Below are positions 23,858-35,459 of a stretch of DNA of 64,000 nucleotides, in pieces. The first letter of the stretch is position 1. Every line of letters starts with the position of its first letter. Location of the stretch: NCBI GenBank assembly GCA_025529335.1, contig JAMYHX010000124.1, positions 27,703 through 91,702 on the forward strand, in the 5' to 3' direction. Both the position numbers and the translations under genes were made by a program. The DNA comes from Rhizopus sp. PT2906 (Eukaryota > Mucoromycota > Mucoromycetes > Mucorales > Rhizopodaceae). The notes beneath the pieces were generated by a model that was given only the letters and a program-made list of their open reading frames with translations, made no database searches and had not been told where the DNA came from.

Positions 23858-24595
23858 TTAATCAGAGCTGAGGTCAACATCATCAACATCATCTTCCTGC
23901 TCGCTATTTGAGATATCAATCATATTTGAGCTGAGTTCAGTAGTGAGCGGACTATTGCTAGGAAGGTGACAGAGGTAGGATAATCGATCACCGTACTGTT
24001 GATAATGTTGTTGTTGTTGTTGATTATAAGAGCATACCATGTTATCTGACGCAGATGCTTGCTTTCCAATCCATTTTTTTAGCATTTTTCTTGCCACCAT
24101 CTTACCCCTAAGCCTATCCGATGTGGCCTTCAATCGTTCATTCTCTAGCCGCAACTCTTGTAGCTGTCGTTCGAGCACAGCATTTTGTTCGGATAATTTA
24201 CTGATCATGTATTTCATCTCACTATGTTGCTGACTTTTCTTTTGGCGATATTTTGCAGAGGCGGCCTTGTTCCTCAGTCGACGTTCTTCCAAAGTCAGCG
24301 GAGCACTAGAAGCTTCGCGATCTTCTTCATCATCTGTAGATTTTTGCTGCATGGAACACATAGAGTGTCTTGGTGAAGAGGACAGAGAAGACGGAGACGA
24401 AGGCTCTGGGGAAGCAGGTGGGGAACGAAAGAGAGGGAAATGGTGAGGATGATTGTAAGGATGACCGGGAAGAGAGATCCTTTTTTCATCCTTGTAGTAA
24501 GGGTTTGAACTTGATGCGATGATAGAGGATATTGACATGAGTTTTCCTTGATTATTTGAGTATGAATTATGATTGCCCGGATGAGCTGTTTGCAT
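23858..24595 (-). CDS. bZIP transcription factor
   Basis: Single-exon gene of 245 residues from the ATG at 24595; an upstream in-frame ATG at 24640 would add a Phe-rich leader that looks like untranslated sequence. A Ser/Pro/His-rich N-terminus is followed at about residues 100-165 by a bZIP: basic region ERRLRNKAASAKYRQKK (the N-x-x-A-A-x-x-x-R core reads NKAASAKYR, so the second basic position is conserved as Arg) and a zipper with Leu heptads (SKLSEQNAVLERQLQELRL). The basic region resembles the ATF4/Cys-3/Met4-like group that controls sulphur or amino-acid metabolism; that assignment is tentative. A Gln/His run and an acidic C-terminus (EQEDDVDDVDLSSD) follow. It should be nuclear. Confidence 0.85.
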   Translation of the reverse strand: MQTAHPGNHNSYSNNQGKLMSISSIIASSSNPYYKDEKRISLPGHPYNHPHHFPLFRSPPASPEPSSPSSLSSSPRHSMCSMQQKSTDDEEDREASSAPLTLEERRLRNKAASAKYRQKKSQQHSEMKYMISKLSEQNAVLERQLQELRLENERLKATSDRLRGKMVARKMLKKWIGKQASASDNMVCSYNQQQQQHYQQYGDRLSYLCHLPSNSPLTTELSSNMIDISNSEQEDDVDDVDLSSD

Positions 24596-25324
24596 TCTCA
24601 GTTTTTGAAAGAAGAAGAAAAAGGTAAGAAAGAGATGCAAGATGAGTTATTTATATAAGAAAAACTTGAGCAACAGTTCCTATTTATAACAAATGCAGCA
24701 GTTTGCTCAAGCATTGGATTGTTTGTTTTTGTTCTAAACCCTTTTTTCTTGGTTTGGTTAAATTAAAAAAAATCTTTACAAATTCATATTCTGACGGAAC
24801 CTTTCTCATCTTGCATCAAAATCATTTGACAAGACTTTTAAAGAAAACAAAGTGACACATCAAACAGGGTAACGTAGCATAAGGAAAAGAAGAGAAGAAC
24901 GTTTGAATGGTCTCAAATGTCGAAGTTCAAGCCACCTCAGCAGATGACTTTGTACTATTTTATACTTGTATTTGTTTGTGTATTTAGTTGTTTCAGGTTT
25001 TCCCTTGCTTTTTTCTTTTCCTTTTCCTTCTTTAAAAACGAGATGTCTGTGTTGTATTTATTAATATTATTATTATTATTATTATTATTGTTGTTGTTGT
25101 TGTTCTTATCACAGTCGTTCCGCTCCCAATGTGAAGATGTTGAGAAAAAACGCGGACTTTAAAATAAAACGTTGGAGGCTTACACAGAATATTGCATTGT
25201 TTGTTTGAAATCCATTTCGTGGTTTTCAAGAGACAAATTTCATAGATTGTGCTATCATTTCTTTTTTTTTTTTTTTTCTTCCAAATAAAGATACACACAG
25301 CTTCATTGTACTTTCTATTTGAGT
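24596..25324. other. Divergent spacer with simple repeats
   Basis: Promoter side of the bZIP gene. Contains a (TAT/TTG)n triplet run at about 25,065-25,105 and a T17 tract near 25,260. A short frame from 24,907 (MVSNVEVQATSADDF) could be the first exon of the zinc-finger locus downstream, but no complete gene model could be built. Confidence 0.35.
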
Positions 25325-25696
25325 TCACAGAATCCAGTCCATATAAATACTTCGTCTGTGACAAAACATTCGACAGATCCTCCACTCTCCGTAAACACCG
25401 TAGACAAGAACATACAATTGGACTTGTACTAAATGACAATAGTAAGAAAAACGAACGGATTGCAATGAAAAAAAAAAAAGGAGACTGAGAAATGTTTACA
25501 CTGTGTAAACGTGAATACTTTCAACAAGCACGCTATTAGGGATCACAGTGGTAGCGCAAAAGTTGTTGACCAAGAACATGATGACAATGACGATATAATA
25601 TCGATCAAGTCCTTAAAGCGCAAAAACTCAGCTGTAGACTACAACACGTTTAGTGTAGAGCCAAAGCTGCCAAAACGTTCTAAAGTTGAACTCTGA
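25325..25696 (+). pseudogene. C2H2 zinc-finger gene fragment, frame broken at A12
   Basis: The first finger-like unit, CDKTFDRSSTLRKHRRQEH (about 25,359-25,415), keeps one Cys and both His, but the first Cys of the C-x2-C pair is replaced by Tyr (YKYFVC). A second unit, CLHCVNVNTFNKHAIRDH (about 25,496-25,550), has a complete C2H2 set but lies in another frame. The shift falls at a run of 12 A (25,468-25,479). The frame then ends with a Lys-rich, nuclear-signal-like tail (KRKNSAVDYN, LPKRSKVEL) and a stop at 25,696. Acceptor-like AG at 25,328 suggests upstream exons. Either a decaying gene, a sequencing slip in the homopolymer, or a frameshifting site. Confidence 0.5.
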
Positions 25697-25734
25697 GCGA
25701 CAAGCTATATACACGGCATTGTTGATTGTGAACC

Positions 25735-26034
25735 ACTAAAGCTGCAATTATCCCACAAAACTATGAGCGATCCGCACACACAATATATGATTTATTCCAC
25801 GTTAATAATATCAACAGCATGTGCACAAAGATACCCTTCGAAACCAATTCATATTCACCTTCTATGGATTGCTTCATCCAAATTTACAGCGAATCATATG
25901 ATGTTAAGTCTTTCAATGTTACTAACACGTCGACAGACAACAATGTGTTACTATTCTTCAAGCAAACTGTGCGAAACTCTTTTATGCATAAAAATGGCAA
26001 TTACTCTGAGCCCGCCAAGGATCTTTTGCAGTAG
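25735..26034 (+). other. Uninterrupted ~100-codon frame, unrecognised
   Basis: Open without stops from 25,735 to a TAG at 26,032-26,034, with protein-like content (IYDLFHVNNINSMCTKIPFE, then SFNVTNTSTDNNVLLFFKQT). First ATG at 25,819. It follows the zinc-finger fragment directly and could be part of the same damaged locus. No domain recognised. Confidence 0.25.
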
Positions 26035-27028
26035 ATCACCTGGACTTATGTTTATGTATGCTGCAATTTGACACGGTCGTTTTTTCATTTTTTTTTTTTT
26101 ATGCCTTGTATCACTTTTCTGTCGTAGAGCATCGTCATTACCCGCCCTTAATTGTCCTTCCCATGACTTTAAAGGGTCACCTGAAATCCATGCGTTTATA
26201 ATAAATTATCATCTGTTTCATCTCTTTTGTTCAATGCACAGTGATAAATGACACGAATTTACTACATTGTTCTATACACATCCCAAGGGAATCTATTTTA
26301 ATACGCGTAGTTTTCTTTACTTTTCCTTGATTCTGGCGTACAATTTATTGCTTTAAAAAAAGAATACTTTTGCTCTTTTTAACAATCTTTATTTCTTTAC
26401 CTTTGTTCTTTATAATCGATCAGATGTCGATCTCTTTTTTTTTGGAGCCATGCATGATATCAGCACGATATTCCCCGAGTTTGTTACTTGGTTGCTTTGA
26501 AAACACCTTTTTTGAGATCCTAGCTTTTGGAGATATTTCTATTATTCATTCATTACTCTTTATTTAAAGTGATAATGACTTTTCAGATCATAAAGATGCA
26601 AATCAAAAGAGAGCAGTTACAGAGTATAAAAAAAAGGGGGATCAAGGAATCAAATCAGACAGCTATTTCTCAATTAGTCCAACTTGCAATATTCTCAGCC
26701 ATATCCCTTTTCTATATCTTTGATATTTTAGTATATTCACTCTACATTTATGGCATAGTCCTTTTTCTGCCTTTTTGTACTTGGCGCAGTAGAAAAGATG
26801 AAACATAGTCTATAATGTAAAATCTAGACTCCCTTTTCCCCTTGATTAAACTATTATAGTTGCTATGCGTTCATTAGACACGTCAATGGCTATCCTGCAA
26901 ACATACAATCAAAGTCAATCGGACTGCCAATATTAAGCCAAGCTTTGTGATTTGCGGTTAATTAAATTTATCAATTAAGGCAACCAAGTTAGCGTCTCTC
27001 TCTCTTTTTTTTATAGTGTAAATAAGCA
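26035..27028. other. Intergenic upstream of STT3
   Basis: AT-rich with T tracts; short frames (for example 26,527-26,808) are hydrophobic and not convincing. A pyrimidine run (tctctctcttttttttatag, 26,995-27,016) precedes the STT3 start. Confidence 0.5.
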
Positions 27029-29334
27029 ATGGCACAGCTGGACGTCAGCAGCCAGAAAATTCTACTAAAAAGGTCCATCCTCGGCTTGATTGCTGTTGTG
27101 GCCTTTGCTTCTCGTTTATTCAGTATTGTTCGTTATGAATCCATTATTCACGAATTTGACCCTTGGTAATACTCAAAAAAAAAATAGACTAGATAACATG
27201 ATGTTAAGCAAATCATAGGTTCAATTACCGTGCTACACGCATGTTGGTTAAAGATGGTTTTTATGAATTTTGGAATTGGTTTGATGACCGTTCATGGTAT
27301 CCACTTGGACGCGTTGTAGGAGGAACAGTCTATCCAGGTTTAATGGTTACAGCTGCCATCATTCACAATGTGCTTCACTTTTTGAATTTCCCAGTCGACA
27401 TTCGCAATATTTGTGTTCTCTTAGCACCCATGTTTTCTGGATTAACAGCATTGGCTACTTATCTCTTGACGAGTGAACTGAAGGATAGCTCTGCCGGTCT
27501 ATTGGCAGCAGCCTTTATTGGTATCGCGCCTGGTTACATTTCACGTTCAGTTGCCGGTTCATACGATAATGAAGCGATCGCCATCTTTTTGCTCATGTTT
27601 ACGTTTTACTTGTGGATCAAGGCGCTCAAATTAGGATCCGCCCTTTGGGCCTCTGCATCCGCTTTCTTTTACTTTTATATGGTAGCTGCTTGGGGCGGTT
27701 ATGTGTTTATCATCAATTTGATTCCTCTTCATGTCTTTGTGCTTATGCTCATGGGTCGTTTCTCTAACCGTGTCTACGTGTCTTATTCGACCTTTTATGT
27801 CCTGGGCACTTTGATGTCAATGCAGATTCCATTTGTCGGCTTTCAGCCCACGCGTACATCTGAGCATATGGCTGCTCTTGGCGTCTTTGGTCTTTGTCAG
27901 ATCATGGGTTTTGTCAACTTACTTCGTAGTCATCTTCAAGCCAGACAGTTCCAGATTATTCTTAAGGCCTTTGTAGGCATCACTTTTGTCGTCGGATTCT
28001 CTGCTATTGTCGGACTTACACTCACAGGCTACATTGCTCCTTGGACCGGTCGATTCTACTCTTTATGGGATACTGGATACGCCAAGATTCACATTCCCAT
28101 CATTGCCTCAGTCTCTGAACATCAGCCCACAGCATGGCCCATGTTCTTCTTTGACTTACACATGCTTGTCTTTTTATTCCCAGTAGGTATCTATCTCTGC
28201 TTTGAAAAACTTCGTGATGAACACGTCTTTGTGATTGTGTACAGTATCTTTGCTTCGTATTTTGCCGGCGTTATGGTTCGTTTGATGCTCACGCTCACAC
28301 CTGTTGTCTGTATCTGTGGCGGTATTGCCATCTCAACCTTACTCGACACTTACTTGAAGCTCGATTCCGGATCTAGTGGAAAAGAGAACAAGAAGGAAGA
28401 CAAGGGATCCACTAGCAAAAAGGACGACAAGAGCTCCAAGAAGAAGGCGAGTACCAAATCACAAGCATCTGGAATATTGGGCGCCGGTCCTCGTATTCTC
28501 GTTGTTGGCTGCTTTACCTTTATGCTCATGATGTTTGTCTGGCATTGTACCTGGGTTACATCCAACGCGTACTCCTCACCTTCTGTCGTATTGGCCTCAC
28601 GTAACCCTGATGGTTCACAACGTATCATTGATGATTTCCGAGAAGCCTACTATTGGTTAAGAAAGAACACAGATGAAGATGCAAAAATCATGTCCTGGTG
28701 GGATTACGGATACCAGATTGCCGGTTTCTCGAATCGTACGACGCTTGTTGACAACAACACATGGAATAACACACACATCGCCACGGTTGGACGCGCCATG
28801 GCCACTAACGAAGACGATGCATATGAGATTATGAAGCGTCATGATGTCGACTATGTCTTGGTCATCTTTGGCGGTCTTCTTGGTTATTCAGGAGACGATA
28901 TCAACAAGTTCTTGTGGATGATTCGTATCGCTCAGGGTATTTGGCCAGACAAGATTAAAGAAAGCGACTATTTTACAGCAACAGGAGAGTACCGTGTAGA
29001 TGACCAGGCATCCAAGGCGATGAGAGAGTCACTCATGTACAAAATGAGTTACTACCGATTCAATGAACTCTTTGGCGGTCGACAACCCTTTGATCGAGTC
29101 CGTAACCAGCCTTTGCCTATGCAAGGTCCCGAACTATCCGTCCTGGAAGAAGCATTTACCTCTGAAAACTGGATTGTGCGAATTTATAAAGTAAAGGATT
29201 ATGATACACTTGGCAGAGATCACAAGGATGCGATGTTATTTCAAAATGGTAAAAAGAAATACAAGTCAAAGAAGAGTAAAAAGACAGAAAATCGCAGACG
29301 TCGAGCAGCGGCTGCATATGATGATATAGATTAA
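27029..29334 (+). CDS. STT3: Oligosaccharyltransferase catalytic subunit STT3
   Basis: Two exons (27029-27165, 27219-29334) give 750 residues, the usual length. STT3 transfers the preassembled glycan from dolichol diphosphate to Asn of N-x-S/T sequons in the ER lumen. The first lumenal loop carries the catalytic acidic motif FDPW and FNYRATRML across the intron. About a dozen hydrophobic segments follow, with EAIAI/DNEA and SVSEHQPT (the SVSE-type motif of external loop 5). The lumenal domain contains the signature WWDYGYQI (about residue 538) and the sequon-bearing TLVDNNTWNNTHIATVGRAM. A Lys/Ser-rich insertion (about residues 385-420) and a very basic tail (KKSKKTENRRRR) are present. Its 3' end faces the S9 peptidase gene 60 bp away. 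Confidence 0.96.
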
Positions 29335-29365
29335 GTGTCAAGCATATTCCCCTCTTTCTCATTTC

Positions 29366-29371
29366 AATAAA
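29366..29371 (+). promoter_or_regulatory. Poly(A) signal of STT3
   Basis: AATAAA, 32 bases after the STT3 stop and 23 bases before the stop codon of the converging peptidase gene, so the two mature 3' ends must overlap. Confidence 0.6.
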
Positions 29372-29393
29372 AACTCTTTTCGAATGGATTCAT

Positions 29394-31465
29394 TTATTGT
29401 TTCTTGGGATAATTGTAAATCTCGACTCCTTCGATTCCTTCTACAGAGAATCCAAAGATTTGACCATAGAACCATTGTTCTAGCTCTATTGTTCGCTTGA
29501 TATTTTCTGCACGACGGAAGCCTACAGAAAATGATGAGTATATGGATTACTGCTACCTTTTAATTTTTACCATGAGCTTCTCCTTCATAAAGAACATATG
29601 CCACAGGTAGGCCTTTCTCTTTGAGTGCCTTGACCATGATTTCAGACTGAGAAGGAGGTACAACCTTATCTTCGGATCCCTGGAAGAAGATGACGGGACA
29701 ATCGATCCTGTCTGCACTGAACAAGGGAGAACGTTCCTTGTAGATCTCTTCGTCTTTGGGATATTCACCGATCAATCGATCAGGATATCTTGATTCAAAC
29801 TTGTGTGTTTCCTTAGCGAGCAAGGTTATATCTGAGATACCATACTTGCAGCAACCGGCCTTGAACACGTCACGGAAGGCAAGAGAGGCCAAGGTGGTGA
29901 AACCGCCTGCGCTGCCGCCGACAATAGAGAGCTTGTTGCGATCGACGAGGCCTTGATCGGCAAGATAGAGAGCAGCGTTACAGCAGTCATCAACATCGAC
30001 AATACCCCATTTCTTCTGCAGACGGTTACGGTACTCACGTCCATACCCTGTACTGCCACCGTAATTGACATCGACGAGGGCAAAACCACGACTGGTCCAG
30101 TATTGATAGCTTCGGTTGAACGCGTTTGTGGCCCGAGTGGTAGGTCCACCATGAGAGACCACACGAAGAGGGGGTAAGCCTTCACCTTGATACTTGGGGT
30201 TCTTGGGCTCATAAAAGTAAGCGTAGGCGGTCTTGCCATCAGTAGTGGGGAACGCGATTTCTTTGCCGATCGAGATGTACGCATCATCCAGTGGCTCGGT
30301 TATGGGGCCCTTCAAGGTCGACAGGACATTAGCCGTGTCTGGATCAAGAGCCAATAACTGAGTGGGTTGGGTAGGAGAAGATGCGTTGACAACCACAATT
30401 TCCTTGCCATTGTGGATGCAGGTACGGACCTGAGAAAAGTGCTCATAGCTCTTCAAAGGGATATCATTCAGAGTCTTTTGTTCAATGTCCAAGATCGCCA
30501 GACGATCCTTGTTGATGCACACAACTCTTGTTGCGTCAGTTTGGAAAGGGGCATAGCTCGAATCATTGAATGTCCAAGCAGGACCCGCGAATTCTTGTTG
30601 GAGGGGTTGCTTGAACAAGAGTTGAATGGGCTCATAGGTGGTGTAAGAGTAGAGGTTCCAGAAACCTGTGCGGTCGGAAGCAAAATAAAGTTTACCATCG
30701 ACACCAAAGTTCAATTGCTAAGGAAATGATTAGAAATGGCATAGGTGCATGTTGGAAATAAAATGTTACCGTGATAGATTCGTTAATGTCCTCACCGGCA
30801 ATACATTTGATTGACCTGACGTCAAGAGCTTCATTCTTATATTCAACCGTAGCAAAGTACAAACGTGTGAAATCCCAGGGCATATTGGGATGATCCCAAG
30901 CGATATAAGCCAATGAATCATCGTGTAAGCGAGGACAACCATAAAAGTCGGCTCCTTCTGCCAACACGGTCTCATGTCCCGTCGTGAGGTCAATTGTGAC
31001 CAGCGTGTTGATCACATCCTTAGGCTCCTCCTTTTCGAAATGTTCTTCACGTACACACACAAGGAACTTCATGCTTTGGTGAATGTCTATATCTGCGTAT
31101 CTGTAGAGTGTATTATCCTTTGTCAGCGGCTGAATATTCTCGGGCTCATCCAAGTGGATCTTGTACAGACGCGAGTCCTCATTATTTGAAAATATCAAGA
31201 GACCATTTCTGACCTTGAAGCTACCTCCTCCATACTCGTGCACGCGTGTTCTGCAGTTGAAGCTAAGAGGTAAGAGTGGTTTGGCAGGTTCGTCATTGAC
31301 GAGTGATTTCATAAAGATCTGACCGCGTCCTTTTTCGGCTGGGACAATCTCGTTCCAGTAGACGTAACCACCGTCAATACAGACATCAGTGGCTGAATAA
31401 CCTGCAGAAAGTGACTCGGCTGTAATGGGTGATTCCCAAGATCCAAAGGGTTTTGTTTCGACCAT
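29394..31465 (-). CDS. S9 family prolyl-oligopeptidase-type peptidase
   Basis: Three exons (31465-30770, 30717-29571, 29521-29394) encode 656 residues. It belongs to the S9 serine peptidases (dipeptidyl/acylaminoacyl-peptidase type, S9C-like). An N-terminal beta-propeller region (residues 1 to about 390) holds repeats such as YWNEIVPAEKGRGQIF and GGGSFKV. The alpha/beta-hydrolase domain shows the nucleophile GGSAGGF (Ser near residue 500), the Asp in QGSEDKVVPP (near 580) and the His in YEGEAHGF, which spans the last intron (near 613). The preceding SHGGPT contributes the oxyanion hole. No signal peptide is seen, so a cytosolic role in trimming peptides is likely. The exact substrate class cannot be decided from sequence. 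Confidence 0.9.
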
Positions 31466-32690
31466 GTTTAAAGAAAAAAAAAAGGACGTAATACTTTTTA
31501 TCGCAGCTTTAAAGCGAATTGCCTTAAATGCCGATGTCTTACAAATAAGGAAATGTCATTATTGCGTTCTCTTATAAAGCAACTATTTTTTTTTTTTTTT
31601 CATTGACAAGTGATGACTCATTTATATATAAAAGCAAGTTATGACAAGCCAGTTTTTCTTTAAAAGAAAAGGGTGTTGATTAGATAAATAACACATCATG
31701 AGGGGAAATTGGTTCTCCTTAAAATAAATCAAGGTTTGATCACGAATAGCTTAAACATGAATGCACTTTCCCGAGAAAGTTGTTCAATTAGACGCATACA
31801 TGTAGCTTGGTCTATATTTCCTTTTACAGAATACTTGACCATTTCTTATTCTTTCCCCCCTTGTTTCTTTGGATCAAATAGACTACTTTGTGAAAATGGC
31901 ATGATTAAGTTATACATAAAATTACTGTGGCACTCTCGAATGGTATCAGCAGACAAAGGAGAGGGGCGCCACTCTTTTATTTATAGATCAAAAAAGGTTA
32001 AACAATCTTTTGTAGTGAAAAAAAGTATCTAAAATGTTCCGAGCTGAAAAAGGATATGTGTATGTGTGTGCGTGTGCGTGTAAGAATGCATTAAATAACT
32101 AATAACAAAAAAAATTCATGCATATTTATTTAAAAGCAATAAAGGTAATAAACACATCAAAGACGTCTGTTATAATAACAATGCTATATTGCCAAGCAAT
32201 TTGACATACAGATTCTCGGTCTGTTGTATACAAATAATTCATTGCAGCTCTATTTATAAAAGAACACTATGCGTGTATAATAAGATCTACTTGTATGTCA
32301 TTTTATTATACACGCATAAAGTATTATATTATACATGTCTTTATGTATGAAGCATAACTCAAACAGAGTATGCCTCACATGTCTTCAATGTGTCTATTTG
32401 ATTTCTTTCTCCGAATGATTACTGTTTTGTTTTATCTTATCACACTGTTTAATGACCCTCCTTAATTTCCAAATAAAGTGATCTTTTATCAAATCCATTA
32501 TTATTATTATTGTTATCTTTCTTTTATTTCAAACTAGCAAAAAAAAAAAGAGAAAGAGAGAAGAGTTGGATGAATATGTATAAAATGGTGGTATGAGGTA
32601 TAATTTTGTATATGTAAAAAGGAAGGGAAAAAAAAAAAAAGAAGAAGGTTATATATGTGTGTGTGCTATGTACATGAGAGAAAAGGGTTG
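31466..32690. other. Intergenic with simple repeats and a hairpin
   Basis: Contains T15 near 31,585, a GT-rich run (about 32,053-32,082), A-rich tracts and a strong inverted repeat (32,268-32,318). Open frames are short and lack coding character. Confidence 0.5.
32268..32318. repeat. Inverted repeat, 16-bp arms
   Basis: TATGCGTGTATAATAA (32,268-32,283) and its exact reverse complement (32,303-32,318) flank a 19-base spacer. It could form a cruciform or an RNA hairpin, act as a transcription end, or be a short palindromic repeat. Confidence 0.6.
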
Positions 32691-33002
32691 TTATAGGTTG
32701 GAAGTGTAAACTAAGAATCCATTTCGATGATTGAAATTGTAATAGAGTTGAACATTAGGTTTATCTTGTATTTTATCATTTTGTTGTTGTTGCTGTTGTT
32801 GTTGTTCTTCTTCTCTTGTCAATTCATTTAGACAAGTGTCAAACCAATGTTGTTCTAATAGATCTTCTTTAGGTCCTCGTAGTAAATTGGTAATCAAGAC
32901 ATATTTGCGTATGGATAAATCAATACGTGTCTGATCGTACTCGGCTAATTTCGCATAAGATAGTAATTCGATGTTATCTTTTATATTTTCATTCATTGTC
33001 AA
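32691..33002 (-). CDS. Small hypothetical protein with poly-Gln
   Basis: A 103-codon single-exon frame from ATG 33002. The first half is a plausible folded region (LLSYAKLAEYDQTRIDLSIR, then KYVLITNLLRGPKEDLLEQH); then comes an eight-Gln run and a short aromatic C-terminus. The even use of codons over the first 70 residues and its own AT-rich leader argue for a real gene. No signal peptide, membrane segment or named domain is visible. A segment with Ile/Leu/Arg spacing hints at a helical adaptor, but I do not recognise it. Confidence 0.5.
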   Translation of the reverse strand: MTMNENIKDNIELLSYAKLAEYDQTRIDLSIRKYVLITNLLRGPKEDLLEQHWFDTCLNELTREEEQQQQQQQQNDKIQDKPNVQLYYNFNHRNGFLVYTSNL

Positions 33003-33340
33003 ATCAATTATAAAAAGTAAAGTAAAGGGAAAGAAGAAAGAAAGAAAGAAAAATGATCGAATGTGAAATTTATATTCTCTTTAATCTACTGCGGAAGTGA
33101 CGTCGCGCAGCTCATCCTTTAAGATGTCTATCACAAAAAGGAGTTCTGCTTCTCTCTTTATGTTTTCGGAAATAATTGGGCCAATTCCATTGCGACATTC
33201 ATTTAGATTATTTTACAAATAAATAAAAAAATGATTGACACACACCTTCGTGTTACTCCACTTCAAAATAACAATTTCTCTTTTTAGTAATTTTTTAATT
33301 CTTTTTCTCTTCTTTCTTTCTTTTTTTTTTTTTATTCATT

Positions 33341-35221
33341 ATGGCAGGAAAAGGTGTAGTCAGAAGCATGTGAGTCATAAAGTGTCACCTTATTTTATTA
33401 CTTATTTTAGTAGTAAAAACTATGCAAAAGGATTTAGTGAAGTACAAATTAAAGTAAGAGAGGCAACATCGAATGACCCTCATGGACCCAGTGGTGTCAT
33501 TCTAAATGAACTGGCTCAACTTACTTTTAACGAGTAAGATCTAGAAATAATGTGCCAACATTGTTACTTATTCTTTAGACATGACTTTATTGAAATCATG
33601 GATATGCTTGATAAACGACTGAATGACAAGGGCAAAAATTGGAGACACGTCTTTAAAGTAGGAATATATCAAAAAAAAAAGAAAGAAAAACTTATATGAT
33701 CATAGGCATTAGTCGTCTTGGATTATTTATTACATTTTGGATCTGAAAATGTGGTCTTGTATGCAAAAGAAAATGTATATGTGATCAAGACACTCAGAGA
33801 ATTTCAACATTTGGATGACGCTGGAAGAGATGTTGGACATAATGGTATAAACAATACCATGTCTATATCTTTAATAACACCCCTCTTATAGTTCGACAAA
33901 GGGCAAATGAAGTAACCAGCTTAATATTGGATGATCAACGACTGAGAGATGAAAGAAAATCACGTCACTCATTGCAAGATAGGGTATGGAGTATAGATTA
34001 TACGTCAACAGCTTTGACCAGAAGAAACGAACCGAGGTATATAGATGAAGAACGAGATTTACAGAGAGCCATTGAAGAGAGCAAACGTCTGGCAGAGATA
34101 GAATCCAAAAAACGAGGAGACAGGTAAATGGATTATACTTGTATAACAGATTTTAATTTCATTGTAGTGATGCTGATCTGGCAAGAGCGATTGAGGAAAG
34201 TGAGAGAGAAGCTCGAGAAATGGAAAGGAAACGAAGAGAACAATTAGACAAGACAAATTTTGATAATTTGTTTGGATTACAAACGTCAAGTCCATCATTG
34301 TAAGTTGCGGGAGTAATAATATAAGCATAAAAATAGCTGGCTCATGATGATTGCAGATCAAACCCATTCCCCACAACTCAACGCTTTGACCCGCTTTTTC
34401 AATCACAGCAACAACAGATACTGCCGCAGACTCAACCGCAGATTCAACCGCAGTGGCCGCAGTCTACTGGCATGTCATTTGCTGACCCTATTACAGCTAC
34501 ACAACAACAACAACAACAACAGCAGAATAACCCATACTATTCTAGTCCACTTCAAGCACAAATAACAGGGTATCCAACAGGATATGCGTATCAAAATACA
34601 CTTCAAGCACAGATGACAGGATACCCCCCACAGCAAACATCATCATTTTCATCGGGACAAATTCCTCAGTTTCAGGCACAGATGACCGGAATTCAGAATA
34701 GTCATAACCCATTTGGACAAATGAATGCCCAGGTAAATGATTGACAACTTGGCTCGTGCACGACACATTTAGAGACTAAAATCTCAAATGGGATAGACAA
34801 CAGGATCAGCTGTTGGAGCAGAAGGATGGATAAGACCAAGGTAAAAAAAAAATATATTTTTTTCCCAGAAGATAATAGAAGAATGACCGTAACATGATGT
34901 CATTCTATAGCAACGGTATAGATACGTTCGGTAACACAGGCAATCTTCGTATCCCTTTGTAGGTTGAAAAGCATACAAAAATGAATCTTATTGACACTGT
35001 TATAGTGGTACAGGATTCGCCAACACATTGGCAACACAACACACTTCCAACAACTTATTTTCAGAGGTAACAATGATATAATCAATTAATTACTCAAGGG
35101 CTTATTTGTATTATAGCCAATTGAGCATCCCAGTCGTAACCCTTTTGGTACATCAAATAATAAGAGTTTACTTGAATTGATGCAAGAACAGAAATTGAAA
35201 GGACAGCAAAGCTCTTTTTAA
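33341..35221 (+). CDS. ENT1: Epsin (ENTH-domain endocytic adaptor)
   Basis: About eleven exons; firm ones are 33341-33369, 33411-33533, 33579-33657, 33706-33844, 33892-34123, 34168-34299, 34357-34732 and 34797-34840, with two or three more to 35221. The ENTH domain (residues 1 to about 135) binds PtdIns(4,5)P2: AKGFSEVQIKVREATSNDP, WRHVFKALVVLDYLLHFGSE. Two ubiquitin-interacting motifs follow: DLQRAIEESKRLAE and DADLARAIEESEREA. The tail is Gln-rich with NPF motifs (SNPFP, HNPFG, RNPFG) for EH-domain partners. Three LQAQMTG-like repeats match the L-x-x-Q-x-T-G site of Ark1/Prk1 actin-regulating kinases. It should link ubiquitinated cargo to clathrin coats. The junction near 34,930-35,020 is uncertain. 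Confidence 0.92.
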
Positions 35222-35279
35222 ATAATAAAATATAATATTAAGGGCGAAACCAATCAAAATGATTATTTTGATATTTTTA

Positions 35280-35328
35280 ATATATACACACACAAGCATA
35301 CACACACACTCACACACACACACACACA
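35280..35328. repeat. (CA)n-rich microsatellite
   Basis: Imperfect CA dinucleotide run in the leader region of the CBM21 gene. Confidence 0.8.
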
Positions 35329-35459
35329 AAAGCAAGTTTACATCGTCACTCTTACATGTAAGTTCTTATCTCAAAAGTATAAATTCTACTTTTAAATTTT
35401 TTTTTTTTATTTCTTTCTTCTTCCTTCTTCTTTTAATTGTTTCTGATATTCTATTAAAC

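Noticed and set aside
28350..28842. Minus-strand frames inside STT3
   Set aside because: Shadows of the strongly coding plus strand, with no promoter or domain.
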